From NCBI RefSeq assembly GCF_902499115.1, contig NZ_CABVPN010000015.1, positions 124,001-188,000 of the forward strand: a stretch of DNA of 64,000 nt, in the 5' to 3' direction. The translations under genes and the position numbers were made by a program. Shown one piece after another: positions 56,135-64,000 of this stretch (position 1 is its first letter; each line of letters opens with the position of its first letter). Source of the DNA: Burkholderia diffusa. Lineage in GTDB: Bacteria; Pseudomonadota; Gammaproteobacteria; Burkholderiales; Burkholderiaceae. The notes under the pieces are model-generated. The model saw only the letters and a list, made by a program, of their open reading frames with translations. It made no database searches and was not told the origin of the DNA.

Positions 56135-57439
56135 TTACGCCTTCAACGCCGGCAAGATCTTGCCGGCACACGTGCCGAAGCCGACGCGATAGCCGTCGCC
56201 CTGGCACCATCCGGCGAGCGTGAGCTCGTCGCCGTCCTCGATGAACGCGCGGCTGCCGCCGCCGTTCAGCGCGAGCGGCTCCTTGCCGTTCCACGTCAGT
56301 TCGAGCAGGCTGCCGAACGAATCCTTCGTCGGCCCGCTGATCGTGCCCGATCCCATCAGGTCGCCGACGCGCGTGTTGCAGCCCGCGACCGTGTGATGCG
56401 CGAGTTGCTGCGCCATCGTCCAGTACATGTGCTTGAAGTTGGTGCGGCAGATCGACGTCGCTTCGGCGGCACCCTCCGCGCGCAGCGTCACTTCGAGCGC
56501 GATGTCGAACGCATGCTTGCCCGCGTGCCGCAGATACGCGAGCGGCTGCGGCGACTGTTCGGGCTGCTCGACGCGAAACGGTTCGAGCGCGTCGAGCGTG
56601 ACGATCCACGGCGAGATCGTCGTCGCGAAGGTCTTCGCGTTGAACGGGCCGAGCGGCACGTATTCCCACTGCTGGATATCGCGCGCGCTCCAGTCGTTCA
56701 GCAGCACCATCCCGAAGATATGCGCTTCGGCATCCTCACACGCGATCGGCTCGCCGAGCGCGTTGCCGCGGCCGACGATGAAGCCCGTTTCCAGTTCGAT
56801 GTCGAGCTTGCGGCATGCGCCGAACACCGGACGCTCCTGGTCGGGCAGCTTCAATTGGCCGTTCGGGCGCCGCACCGGCGTGCCGCTCACGACCACCGAC
56901 GACGCTCGGCCGTTGTAGCCGATCGGCATCTCCGACCAGTTCGGCAGCAGCGCATTCTTCGGATCGCGGAACATCGAGCCGACGTTGGTCGCGTGCTCCT
57001 TCGACGAATAGAAATCGGTGTAGCCGGGAATGTCGACCGGCAGGTGAAGCGTCGCTTCGCGCTGCGCGACGAGCACCTGCGCGCGCAGCGCCGCATCGTC
57101 ACGCAGCCGCACGTTCTCGCGCGAGAACAGGTCCGACAGTTGCACGCGCACGCTGCGCCATGCGTCGCGGCCGAGCGCGATGAATGCGTTGAGCGTCGGT
57201 GCAGCGAACGCATCGGCACCGGCGGGCAGCGTCAAGAGGCCCGCACGCGCGAGCGCCGCGAGGTCGACGATCTGGTCGCCGAGCGCGACGCCCGCGCGGC
57301 GCGCCGGTTGCTTCGCATCGCTGAAGACACCGAACGGCAGGTTCTGGATCGGGAAATCGCAGGCGGGATCGTTCGCCGTCTCGACCCAGCTCTTGCGGGC
57401 CGGGTCGAGCGTCGCGCGCCAGTCTTGGGTATCGCTCAT
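56135..57439 (-). CDS. fahA: Fumarylacetoacetase
   Basis: Last step of homogentisate breakdown: fumarylacetoacetate to fumarate and acetoacetate. 434 residues, full length. DFYSSKEHATNVGSMFR, LDIELETGFIVG, NDWSARDIQQWEYVPLGPF and MGSGTISGP are family landmarks carrying the metal and catalytic residues. Start at 57439 overlaps the hmgA stop by four bases. No maleylacetoacetate isomerase gene is in the operon; one elsewhere is needed. Confidence 0.95.
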   Translation of the reverse strand: MSDTQDWRATLDPARKSWVETANDPACDFPIQNLPFGVFSDAKQPARRAGVALGDQIVDLAALARAGLLTLPAGADAFAAPTLNAFIALGRDAWRSVRVQLSDLFSRENVRLRDDAALRAQVLVAQREATLHLPVDIPGYTDFYSSKEHATNVGSMFRDPKNALLPNWSEMPIGYNGRASSVVVSGTPVRRPNGQLKLPDQERPVFGACRKLDIELETGFIVGRGNALGEPIACEDAEAHIFGMVLLNDWSARDIQQWEYVPLGPFNAKTFATTISPWIVTLDALEPFRVEQPEQSPQPLAYLRHAGKHAFDIALEVTLRAEGAAEATSICRTNFKHMYWTMAQQLAHHTVAGCNTRVGDLMGSGTISGPTKDSFGSLLELTWNGKEPLALNGGGSRAFIEDGDELTLAGWCQGDGYRVGFGTCAGKILPALKA

Positions 57440-58770
57440 CGTTGCTCCGGATTGAAGTGTTTCTTGATGCCTTGCCAGCATTCGAAGTAGTCGGCCTGCA
57501 GCTGCGCGGTGTCGAGCGCGTAGCGCGTCGGCCGGATCAGCGTGCGGGTTTCGAACATGAACGCCATCGTCGCGTCGACCTTGTGCGGCTTCGTCGTGTC
57601 GCTCGCCGATGCCTTCTCGAACGTATCCGCATCCGGCCCGTGGCCCGACATGCAGTTGTGCAGGCTCGCGCCACCCGGCACGAAGCCTTCGGCCTTCGCG
57701 TCGTACGCGCCGTGCACGAGCCCCATGAACTCGCTCGCGACGTTGCGGTGGAACCAGGGCGGGCGGAACGTATCCTCGGCCGCGAGCCAGCGCGGCGGGA
57801 AGATCACGAAGTCGATCGAGTCGACGCCGGGCGTGTCGCTCGGCGACTGCAGCACGAGGAAGATCGACGGATCGGGATGGTCGAAGCTGATCGAGCCGAT
57901 CGTGTTGAACAGGCGCAGGTCGTATTTGTACGGCGCGTAGTTGCCGTGCCACGCAACGACGTCGAACGGCGAATGTCCGATATCCGCGCGCCACAGGCGC
58001 CCGTTCAGCTTCGCGACCAGCTCGAATGCGCCCTCGCGATCCTCGTACGCGGCCTGCGGCGTGAGGAAATCGCGCGGGTTCGCGAGCCCGTTCGAGCCGA
58101 TGGGGCCGAGGTCCGGCAGGCGCAGCAGCGCGCCGAAGTTCTCGCAGATGTAACCGCGCGCATCGCCGTCCGGCAGCGCGACGGAAAACCGCACGCCGCG
58201 CGGGATCACCGCGATCTCGAACGGCTCGACGTCGAGCTGGCCGAACTCGGTCGCGATGAAGAGCCGCCCCTGCTGCGGCACGATCAGCAGTTCGCCGTCG
58301 GCGCTGTAGAAGAAGCGGTCCTGCATCGAGCGGTTCGCGGCGTACAGGTGGATCGCGCAGCCGTTCATCGCGGCCGCCGAGCCGTTGCCGGCCATGGTCA
58401 CGAGCCCTTCGACGAAATCGGTCGGTTCGGCCGGCATCGGCAGCGGATCCCAGCGCAGCTGGTTCGGCGGCGTCGGCGGCACGTCGGCCGAGTCGCCGAA
58501 TTCCGACACGAGCCGCTGCGTGCCCGTGAACGGCTCGAACGGCCGGTGCACGGCCGCGGGCCGGATCCGGTACAGCCACGAGCGGCGGTTGTGGCTGCGT
58601 GGCGCGGTAAACGCGGTGCCCGACAGTTGCTCCGCATACAGCCCGTACGGCGCGCGCTGCGGCGAGTTGCGGCCATGCGGCAGCGCGCCGGGCAGTGCCT
58701 CGGTCGCGAATTCGTTCGCGAAACCGCTCAAGTAGCCGGCGTTCGCCGGTTTCGACAGGTCAAGCGTCAT
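57436..58770 (-). CDS. hmgA: Homogentisate 1,2-dioxygenase
   Basis: Opens the homogentisate ring to maleylacetoacetate using Fe(II). 444 residues. Starts MTLDLSKPANAGYLSGFANEFATEALPGALP; FHRNVASEFMGLVHG supplies iron His and Glu ligands, and NCMSGHGPDADTF a later His. Coupled by four bases to fahA and 15 bases after the MFS carrier gene. Confidence 0.96.
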   Translation of the reverse strand: MTLDLSKPANAGYLSGFANEFATEALPGALPHGRNSPQRAPYGLYAEQLSGTAFTAPRSHNRRSWLYRIRPAAVHRPFEPFTGTQRLVSEFGDSADVPPTPPNQLRWDPLPMPAEPTDFVEGLVTMAGNGSAAAMNGCAIHLYAANRSMQDRFFYSADGELLIVPQQGRLFIATEFGQLDVEPFEIAVIPRGVRFSVALPDGDARGYICENFGALLRLPDLGPIGSNGLANPRDFLTPQAAYEDREGAFELVAKLNGRLWRADIGHSPFDVVAWHGNYAPYKYDLRLFNTIGSISFDHPDPSIFLVLQSPSDTPGVDSIDFVIFPPRWLAAEDTFRPPWFHRNVASEFMGLVHGAYDAKAEGFVPGGASLHNCMSGHGPDADTFEKASASDTTKPHKVDATMAFMFETRTLIRPTRYALDTAQLQADYFECWQGIKKHFNPEQR

Positions 58771-58785
58771 CGTTTCCTTTCTCCA

Positions 58786-60147
58786 TCAATTCATGGCGGC
58801 GTTCGGCGCCTGCGCACCGCTGCGCCGCGTTACGCCGGCCAGTCCCAGCACGAACAGCGCCGAGCACAGCACGGGTACCGCGGCTGCATGGAACAGCGCG
58901 CCGTTGGTCCAGTTGAGCGCAATCAGTTGTCCGCCGACGAGCGGCCCGAGCACCGAGCCGATCCGGCCGATGCCGAGGCTCCAGCCGATGCCGGTCGAGC
59001 GCAGCGACGTCGGGTAATACTGGCCCGCGAGCGCATTCACGGCTGGCTGCCCGCCGACCACGCAGAATCCGCCCGCGAACACGACAATCAGCAGCCACGG
59101 CAGCGCATGGGCGACCGAGCCGATCAGTCCGACCGAGACGGCCGCGCACGCGAAGCACGCGAACAGCACGCGCACGAAGCCGTGGCGTTCGATGAACCAG
59201 CCGAGCGACAGCGTGCCGATCACGCCGCCCGTCTGCAGCACCGTGCCGACGATCACCGCCGTGCCCGGCGAATAGCCCGCGTCGCGCATCACGGTCGGCA
59301 GCCAGTTCGACAGGAAGTACAGGTCGATCAGGTTCATGAAGCTGATGGCCCACAGCAGCAGCGTGACCGGCAGGCGGCCATGGCGGAACAGCTCGGCGAC
59401 CGGCGCGCCGCTCGCCGCGCGCTCGCGCACGACGAGGCGCGTGCTCGCGTCGATGCCGGCCTGCGGCGCGAAGCGCGCGAGCCAGGCGCGGGCCTGCGCG
59501 TCGCGCCCTTTCAGCACCAGGAACTGCAGCGACTCGGGCAGCCGCGCGAGCATCGCGAGCGTCAGCACGAGCGGCACCGCGCCGCCGACGAAGAACACCG
59601 AGCGCCAGCCGAGCGCCGGAATCAGCGCGGCGCTGATGAAGCCGCCGATCGCGGCGCCGAGCGTGAAGCCGCACGACACGATCATCATCCGCTTCACGCG
59701 ATGCGCGGCCGGGCTGAATTCGCCGACCAGCGCCATCGCGTTCGGCATGATGCAGCCGAGGCCGAGGCCCGTGACGAAGCGCAGCGCCATCAGCACGGGA
59801 ATCGAGCTTGCGAACGGCGTCGCGAGCATCGTCACCGCGAAGAACAGCGTCGAGCCGATCAGCACCGGGCGCCGCCCGATCCGGTCGGCCAGCACCGACA
59901 GCCCGAGCGCGCCGAGCAGCATCCCGAACAGGCTCGCGCTGAACACCGGGCCGAGCGCCTGCTTCGGCACGCCCCATTCGGCGATCACGCTCGGCGCGAC
60001 GTAGCCCATCGCCTGCGCATCGAAGCCGTCGATCACGAGACACAGCCCGCACAACGCGAGCAGCATCCAGTGAAAGCCAGGGCGATGAGTCTCGTCGATC
60101 ACGCGCTCGACTTCGAGCACGCGCGCGTCGGCCGGCGCCGCGCTCAT
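58786..60147 (-). CDS. MFS aromatic acid:H+ symporter (AAHS), MhaC-like
   Basis: 453 residues, 12 membrane segments. DGFDAQAMGYVAPSVIAEW in TM1 and the GxLADRIGRRPVL loop (LADRIGRRPVLIG) are typical of the BenK/PcaK group of aromatic acid carriers. In this operon it most likely imports the hydroxyphenylacetate used by the hydroxylase (inference). Start overlaps the end of the DUF2783 gene by four bases. Confidence 0.87.
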   Translation of the reverse strand: MSAAPADARVLEVERVIDETHRPGFHWMLLALCGLCLVIDGFDAQAMGYVAPSVIAEWGVPKQALGPVFSASLFGMLLGALGLSVLADRIGRRPVLIGSTLFFAVTMLATPFASSIPVLMALRFVTGLGLGCIMPNAMALVGEFSPAAHRVKRMMIVSCGFTLGAAIGGFISAALIPALGWRSVFFVGGAVPLVLTLAMLARLPESLQFLVLKGRDAQARAWLARFAPQAGIDASTRLVVRERAASGAPVAELFRHGRLPVTLLLWAISFMNLIDLYFLSNWLPTVMRDAGYSPGTAVIVGTVLQTGGVIGTLSLGWFIERHGFVRVLFACFACAAVSVGLIGSVAHALPWLLIVVFAGGFCVVGGQPAVNALAGQYYPTSLRSTGIGWSLGIGRIGSVLGPLVGGQLIALNWTNGALFHAAAVPVLCSALFVLGLAGVTRRSGAQAPNAAMN

Positions 60148-60374
60148 TGCGCCACCTCGGCGGCCGGATGCACGGGCGGCGTCACGCCCTGGCGCGCGAG
60201 CGCCATCGCTTCGCGCAGCACGTCGGCATCACCGATCTGGTTCGCGAGCAGCAGGATCAGCTTCGCGTTGACGATCTGGCTGTCGGCGTCGGACAGGTCG
60301 CGATGCATGTCGATCAACGCTTCGTAGAACGCGTCCGGATCGGCGAGGCGCGGGCGGGTATCGAGTCGGGGCAT
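60144..60374 (-). CDS. Small DUF2783 protein, candidate hydroxylase coupling subunit (MhaB-like)
   Basis: 76 residues. ADPDAFYEALIDMHRDLSDADSQIVNAKLILLLANQIGD is the DUF2783 core, predicted all-helical, no signal peptide. Lies between the flavin hydroxylase (29-base gap) and the carrier (four-base overlap). As I recall, the Pseudomonas 3-hydroxyphenylacetate 6-hydroxylase needs a small coupling protein, MhaB, encoded at this place; that match is by size and position. Start ATG at 60374. Confidence 0.8.
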   Translation of the reverse strand: MPRLDTRPRLADPDAFYEALIDMHRDLSDADSQIVNAKLILLLANQIGDADVLREAMALARQGVTPPVHPAAEVAQ

Positions 60375-60403
60375 GACGGGTGTCTCCGGTATCGTTGTCG
60401 TGT

Positions 60404-62092
60404 TCAATGCGGTGTTCCGCGCGCGCAGGTCGCGCGCGCCAGCGCGTCGGCGATCGCCTGGCGCTCGAGCGAGCGCATCCGCGCGCAGACGTGCTGGTCG
60501 GGGCGCAGCAGGTAGAACGTGCCGGGCTTCGCGTCGTAGCGTTGCGCGGCGAAACCGTCGACGTCCTCCACGACGTCGACGCCAGCCACCGGTTGCGCGT
60601 GTCCGGCCGGCACGATCAGCACCGGCCGCACCGGCAGCGCCAGGCCGTCGAGTGCCTGCGCGAGCGCGGCGGCGTCGCCCGGCAGGCCGAACAGCATGCC
60701 CGCGAAGCCGTCGCCCAGGTGCCGCAGCAGCCAGCCCGACGCGCCGTGCGCGCGCACCGGCGCATCGGCCGCCGCCGCGCCCGGCCGCATCGCGCACGCG
60801 AACGCGTCACCGTTGCGGTCCGGCGTATTCAGCGGCGAATCGGCCAGCACGGCCGGCACTGACAGGCGGCCGCTGTTCACGAGCTTGCGCGCGAACTCGC
60901 AGTCACGCGCGAGCTTCAGCGTCGCGTCGCGGAACACGCGCGACACCGCGCTCTTCGGCGTGATGAAGTCGGTCGAGCGCGTCGAGTTGCGGATGTTCTC
61001 GTCAGCCGCAAACTCGCGCTCGCTCGCATAGGTGTCGAGCAGGCGGTCGTCCGCGCGGCCGTCGAGCACGAGCTTCAGTTTCCACGCGAGGTTGTCCGCG
61101 TCCTGCACGCCGCTGTTCGCGCCGCGCGCGCCGAACGGCGACACGCCGTGCGCGGAATCGCCCGCGAACAGCACGCGGCCGTGCCGGAACGTATCCATCC
61201 GCTGGCAGCGGAACGTATAGACGCTCACCCATTCCAGCTCGAACTCGGCGTCCGGCCCGAGCAGCGCGCGCACGCGCGGGATCACGCGCTCCGGCTGCTT
61301 CTCGGCGACCGGATCGGCGTCCCAGCCGAGCTGGAAGTCGATGCGCCAGACGTTGTCGGGCTGGCGGTGCAGCAGCACCGACTGGTTGCGGTGGAACGGC
61401 GGATCGAACCAGAACCAGCGCTCGGTCGGGAATTCCGCCTTCATCTTCACGTCGGCGATCAGGAAGCGGTCCTTGAACGTGCGGCCGCGGCTCTCGAGGC
61501 CCATTGCCGCGCGCATCGGGCTGCGCGAGCCGTCGGCCGCGATCACGTACTGCGCGCGCAGCGTCTCGATGCCTTCCGGCGTCTCGACGGTGAGCGTGGC
61601 GTGTTCCGCCGATTGCGCGACACCCGTCACCTTGTGCTTCCAGCGGATGTCGATATTCGGCAGCGCGAACGCGCGCTCGGCCAGATAGCCTTCGACGTAG
61701 TACTGCTGCAGGTTGATGAATGCGGGACGCGCATGGCCTTCCTCCGGCAGCAGGTCGAACGCATACAGCTGTTCGTCCTGCAGGAACACCTTGCCGACAT
61801 GCCAGCTCACGCCCTTGTCGACGAAACGCTCGCCGCAGCCGAGCCGATCGAAGATCTCGAGCGTGCGCTTCGCGAAGCAGATCGCGCGCGAGCCCGTCGA
61901 CAGCGTGTCGTCGTCGTCGAGCAGCACGACCGGCACCCCCTGCTGCGCGAGGTCGATCGCGGCCGACAGGCCTACCGGGCCCGCACCGACCACCACCACC
62001 GGGTGGATGGCGGCGTCATCGCCGGCGCCGCGCGTCGCGCGCGGCCGGTAGTCGAACTTCAGCGTCTGGTAATCGATGCTCATGGTCGCCAT
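60404..62092 (-). CDS. FAD-dependent aromatic hydroxylase, likely 3-hydroxyphenylacetate 6-hydroxylase (MhaA-like)
   Basis: 562 residues, group A flavoprotein monooxygenase of the MhpA/PheA type. FAD loop GAGPVGLSAAIDLAQ at 36-50, DGSRSPMR in the middle (DG motif), and GDSAHGVSPFGARGANSG (GD motif), then a thioredoxin-like C-terminal domain. Annotation transfer would often say MhpA (3-hydroxyphenylpropionate), but the downstream hmgA-fahA pair argues for homogentisate as product and hydroxyphenylacetate as substrate (inference). First gene of the operon. Start 62092 or 62083 cannot be separated by the ribosome site. Confidence 0.82.
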   Translation of the reverse strand: MATMSIDYQTLKFDYRPRATRGAGDDAAIHPVVVVGAGPVGLSAAIDLAQQGVPVVLLDDDDTLSTGSRAICFAKRTLEIFDRLGCGERFVDKGVSWHVGKVFLQDEQLYAFDLLPEEGHARPAFINLQQYYVEGYLAERAFALPNIDIRWKHKVTGVAQSAEHATLTVETPEGIETLRAQYVIAADGSRSPMRAAMGLESRGRTFKDRFLIADVKMKAEFPTERWFWFDPPFHRNQSVLLHRQPDNVWRIDFQLGWDADPVAEKQPERVIPRVRALLGPDAEFELEWVSVYTFRCQRMDTFRHGRVLFAGDSAHGVSPFGARGANSGVQDADNLAWKLKLVLDGRADDRLLDTYASEREFAADENIRNSTRSTDFITPKSAVSRVFRDATLKLARDCEFARKLVNSGRLSVPAVLADSPLNTPDRNGDAFACAMRPGAAAADAPVRAHGASGWLLRHLGDGFAGMLFGLPGDAAALAQALDGLALPVRPVLIVPAGHAQPVAGVDVVEDVDGFAAQRYDAKPGTFYLLRPDQHVCARMRSLERQAIADALARATCARGTPH

Positions 62093-62471
62093 CCGCTCCT
62101 CAGCCCTGCCGTCCGCGCGCCGACGCGCGCCGCGTCGTCCCGCTCATGCCCGTTGCCCGCCGCTGCCGCGGCCCGCCCTGCCTCGCCCACTTGCTGTCAA
62201 CCGCCACGTCTCGCTCCTTGCTTCCTGTTGATTCGATTCGGGAAACGGCGCCGCTCCGGGCGCCCGAACGCCGCTTTTCTTGATCGGCGACAAATCTTTG
62301 GATTTACGAATAGTAAAACCAATTACGAATAGTGAAATCAACGTAAACCCTAGCCATTGGCTCGAGGACGGGATAACCATATGAGCGAAACGCCAAGCCG
62401 AGCCGGGCGCGCGCTGCTAATATCAAGGCACGAGGCGGCCCTTTCGGCCGCCATTTTTCCTTCCTACGCCG
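62093..62471. other. Divergent intergenic region hydroxylase / EAL protein
   Basis: 379 bases. A+T-rich from about 62280 to 62400, containing two 19-base-spaced direct repeats at 62304-62337. No coding frame with family resemblance, and no regulator gene of the operon is adjacent. Confidence 0.65.
62304..62337. promoter_or_regulatory. Paired direct repeats, candidate operator of the hydroxyphenylacetate operon
   Basis: TTACGAATAGTAAAA (62304-62318) and TTACGAATAGTGAAA (62323-62337), 19 bases apart, i.e. nearly two helical turns. IclR-type regulators of aromatic operons often bind such direct repeats; the regulator here is not in the window. Confidence 0.55.
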
Positions 62472-63275
62472 ATGATTCCGCCCAACATTCCCGAGCTGAT
62501 CGTCCGTGCCGGGCAATTGCCGTATCTGCGGGAACACCTCGCGCTCGCCGAGGGCGGCACCGCGTGCGCAATCCTGCCGGAGCGCACGCTCGCGAGCGCC
62601 TATGAACCGATCTACGACGTGACGATGCCCGGCGCGCCGCAGTCGACGTCGTTTGCTGACGCGATCGAGCGCTACGGCGACGAACTCGGCTTCCAGGCCG
62701 TCACGCTGGTCACGGGCACGCCGCACGACCCGGTCGACTCCGCTGTCGACGACCAGACGCTCGTCGCGATCGACCGGCTGTCGCGCGCGCTGCACGCGAT
62801 CAACTTCTTCGGCGCGCAACGACACGGGCTGCTGTTCCTGCGCGTGCACGAACGGCTGCTCAAGAGCGTGAAGTACGACCACGGCAAGCATTTTTCGTCG
62901 GTGCTGCAGCGCTTCGGGCTGCCGACCGAGCGAATCGTGATCGAGCTGCCGGCGGTCGCGGTCGCGCACAAGACCTTCCTCGGCTACCTGACGCGCAGCT
63001 ACCAGCATCACGGCTTCAAGGTCGCGGACAAGCTGCCCGACCCGGGCCGGATCCTCGCGGTCGAATCGGAGATGGCGCGGCCCGACTACATCAAGATGGA
63101 TGCGGGCATCGCGCTGCGCGACGGGATGGTGAAGGCGCTGGTCGCGTATGCGCAGCGCGTGCGGATTCCGCTGATTTTCGACGGCGTCGTCGACGAGACG
63201 CAGTGCGAGCTGCTGCGCCAGCACGACGTGCGGTTCATGCAGGGGCCGGTGTTCGCGAAGGTCGTCCCGGCCTGA
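62472..63275 (+). CDS. Degenerate EAL-domain protein, probably no phosphodiesterase activity
   Basis: 267 residues. Follows the EAL fold: the first signature normally ExLxR reads AYEPIYD at 43-49, IVIELPA replaces xExTE, PDYIKMDAG matches DxxKID(D), PLIFDGV replaces AEGVE, and MQGPVFAK matches QGYxFxxP. Several metal ligands are lost, so it may bind c-di-GMP or a protein partner rather than hydrolyse it. No other sensor domain. Monocistronic. Confidence 0.82.
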   Translation: MIPPNIPELIVRAGQLPYLREHLALAEGGTACAILPERTLASAYEPIYDVTMPGAPQSTSFADAIERYGDELGFQAVTLVTGTPHDPVDSAVDDQTLVAIDRLSRALHAINFFGAQRHGLLFLRVHERLLKSVKYDHGKHFSSVLQRFGLPTERIVIELPAVAVAHKTFLGYLTRSYQHHGFKVADKLPDPGRILAVESEMARPDYIKMDAGIALRDGMVKALVAYAQRVRIPLIFDGVVDETQCELLRQHDVRFMQGPVFAKVVPA

Positions 63276-63461
63276 GCGGGCGGGTGCCCGGTCCGCGCGG
63301 GGCGCGGCACGCCGGATGGCGGAATCCGACGCCCGGATTGCTTCGGGAATCGGGGGCGGCGGGCATCGCCGCCCGAAACCGGCCGGTTCCTCTTCCGTTC
63401 ATGCGTGAAAGGTAGAACGCACTTGCGCGCGGATTCATGCCGGCACGGCGACGGCCGCAGC

Positions 63462-63872
63462 CTATGCCGTTCCGCCATCGTCGAATTTCGGCAGATCGTC
63501 GTCGATCTCGATGCCCGGGAAGCGATCCCCGTACCAGACGTGCCACGCGGGACGCAGCCGCGCCGGCTCGTCGAGCGTTGCATAGTTGATTTCCACGGTC
63601 GTCGGCGCATCGGTCAGGCGGTACTCCAACTGCGCGCCGCAGCGGCCGCAAAAGCGCCGCTCGCCCCATGCGCTCGACGCATAGACCGTCGGCTCACCCC
63701 GCAGGTATTCGAATGCGTCGAGCGGCACCGATGCCGACGCGACGACCGCCGCCCCCGTCGTGCGCTGACAGAGCCGGCAATGGCAAAAGCCTGCGTCGGC
63801 CGGAATGCCGGCGATCCGGTAGCGGATCGCCCCGCATGCGCAACCGCCTTCCATGGTTTCCGGGTGGGACAT
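63462..63872 (-). CDS. GFA-family zinc protein (glutathione-dependent formaldehyde-activating enzyme-like)
   Basis: 136 residues. Zinc cysteines: Cys11 and Cys13 (GGCACGAIRY), Cys30/32/35 (FCHCRLCQRTTG) and Cys75/78 (RFCGRCGAQLEYR), the full GFA pattern. Role in formaldehyde or thiol adduct handling is known for few members. The ATG at 63872 is chosen because GAGG lies six bases upstream; an ATG at 63887 lacks such a site. 186 bases after the EAL gene, convergent. Confidence 0.87.
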   Translation of the reverse strand: MSHPETMEGGCACGAIRYRIAGIPADAGFCHCRLCQRTTGAAVVASASVPLDAFEYLRGEPTVYASSAWGERRFCGRCGAQLEYRLTDAPTTVEINYATLDEPARLRPAWHVWYGDRFPGIEIDDDLPKFDDGGTA

Positions 63873-64000
63873 CGCGAACCTCGTCATCGTCGGGGAACCG
63901 GTGGACGATGATGAGCGCGGTTCGCACGCGGTGCAACCGGCTGCGGCGCCCACTCCGGTGCCCGATCGGCCCGGCGACGCGCCGCTTGCGGCGACCGTTT

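Noticed and set aside
57442..60327. Open frame of 961 codons on the plus strand across hmgA and the carrier gene
   Set aside because: Antisense shadow of hmgA, the MFS carrier and the DUF2783 gene; the product is mostly Arg, His, Gln and Ala with no recognisable domain.

Overview
This window looks like a Burkholderia chromosome, most likely from the cepacia complex. The evidence is the very high G+C with strong third-position bias, the Burkholderia-style order apaH / rmlBACD, the pyrR-pyrB-pyrC' cluster, groESL under a CIRCE element, and many paralogous MFS carriers and LysR regulators. The species assignment is inference. I see no rRNA, tRNA, CRISPR array, insertion sequence or prophage.

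Layout. 1-5050 is the end of an LPS/O-antigen sugar cluster on the minus strand: rmlB, rmlA, rmlC, rmlD (dTDP-L-rhamnose), then manC (GDP-mannose), which runs off the left edge. apaH (5396-6235) marks the boundary. 6269-11126 is a minus-strand run yqgE-yqgF-pyrR-pyrB-pyrC'-plsC; its dihydroorotase has lost zinc ligands and is probably structural. 11309-14009 holds an alanine-rich protein with a degenerate Hpt-like end, rubredoxin and a ThiD-like kinase. groESL (14177-16157) has a perfect CIRCE. 16532-19870 is a tight six-gene ECF-sigma operon of envelope proteins with a good candidate autoregulatory promoter. 20147-22351 encodes a large exported repeat protein built from near-identical 132-bp units. 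22832-27020 is a dauBAR-like D-amino acid locus: binding protein, flavin dehydrogenase, ornithine-cyclodeaminase-family enzyme and a YheO/DauR regulator, with two matching operator arrays in the divergent promoter.

27216-38551 holds exported or redox enzymes and transporters: a FrnE-like protein, a 14-TM drug exporter, a TauE permease, an S10 peptidase lipoprotein, a hydroxybutyrate-oligomer hydrolase lipoprotein, a BON protein, a TAXI binding protein with an unusual membrane-anchored tail, and a DsbA-fold isomerase. 38621-44740 contains a LysR gene, a SnoaL-like protein and xdhABC, in which XdhC lacks its usual N-terminal domain. 45089-55989 holds MFS and DMT transporters, AraC and LysR regulators, a class V aminotransferase, D-lactate dehydrogenase and BluB.

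56135-62092 is a minus-strand catabolic operon: flavin hydroxylase, DUF2783 small protein, MFS carrier, homogentisate dioxygenase and fumarylacetoacetase. It matches the mhaABC-hmg logic for 3-hydroxyphenylacetate breakdown through homogentisate. The right end holds a degenerate EAL-domain protein and a GFA-family zinc protein.

Nothing in the window is a clear-cut new defence or mobile system. The most promising under-described items are the ECF-sigma/cupredoxin operon, the alternating half-site operators of the D-amino acid locus, the tandem-repeat exported protein and the truncated XdhC.
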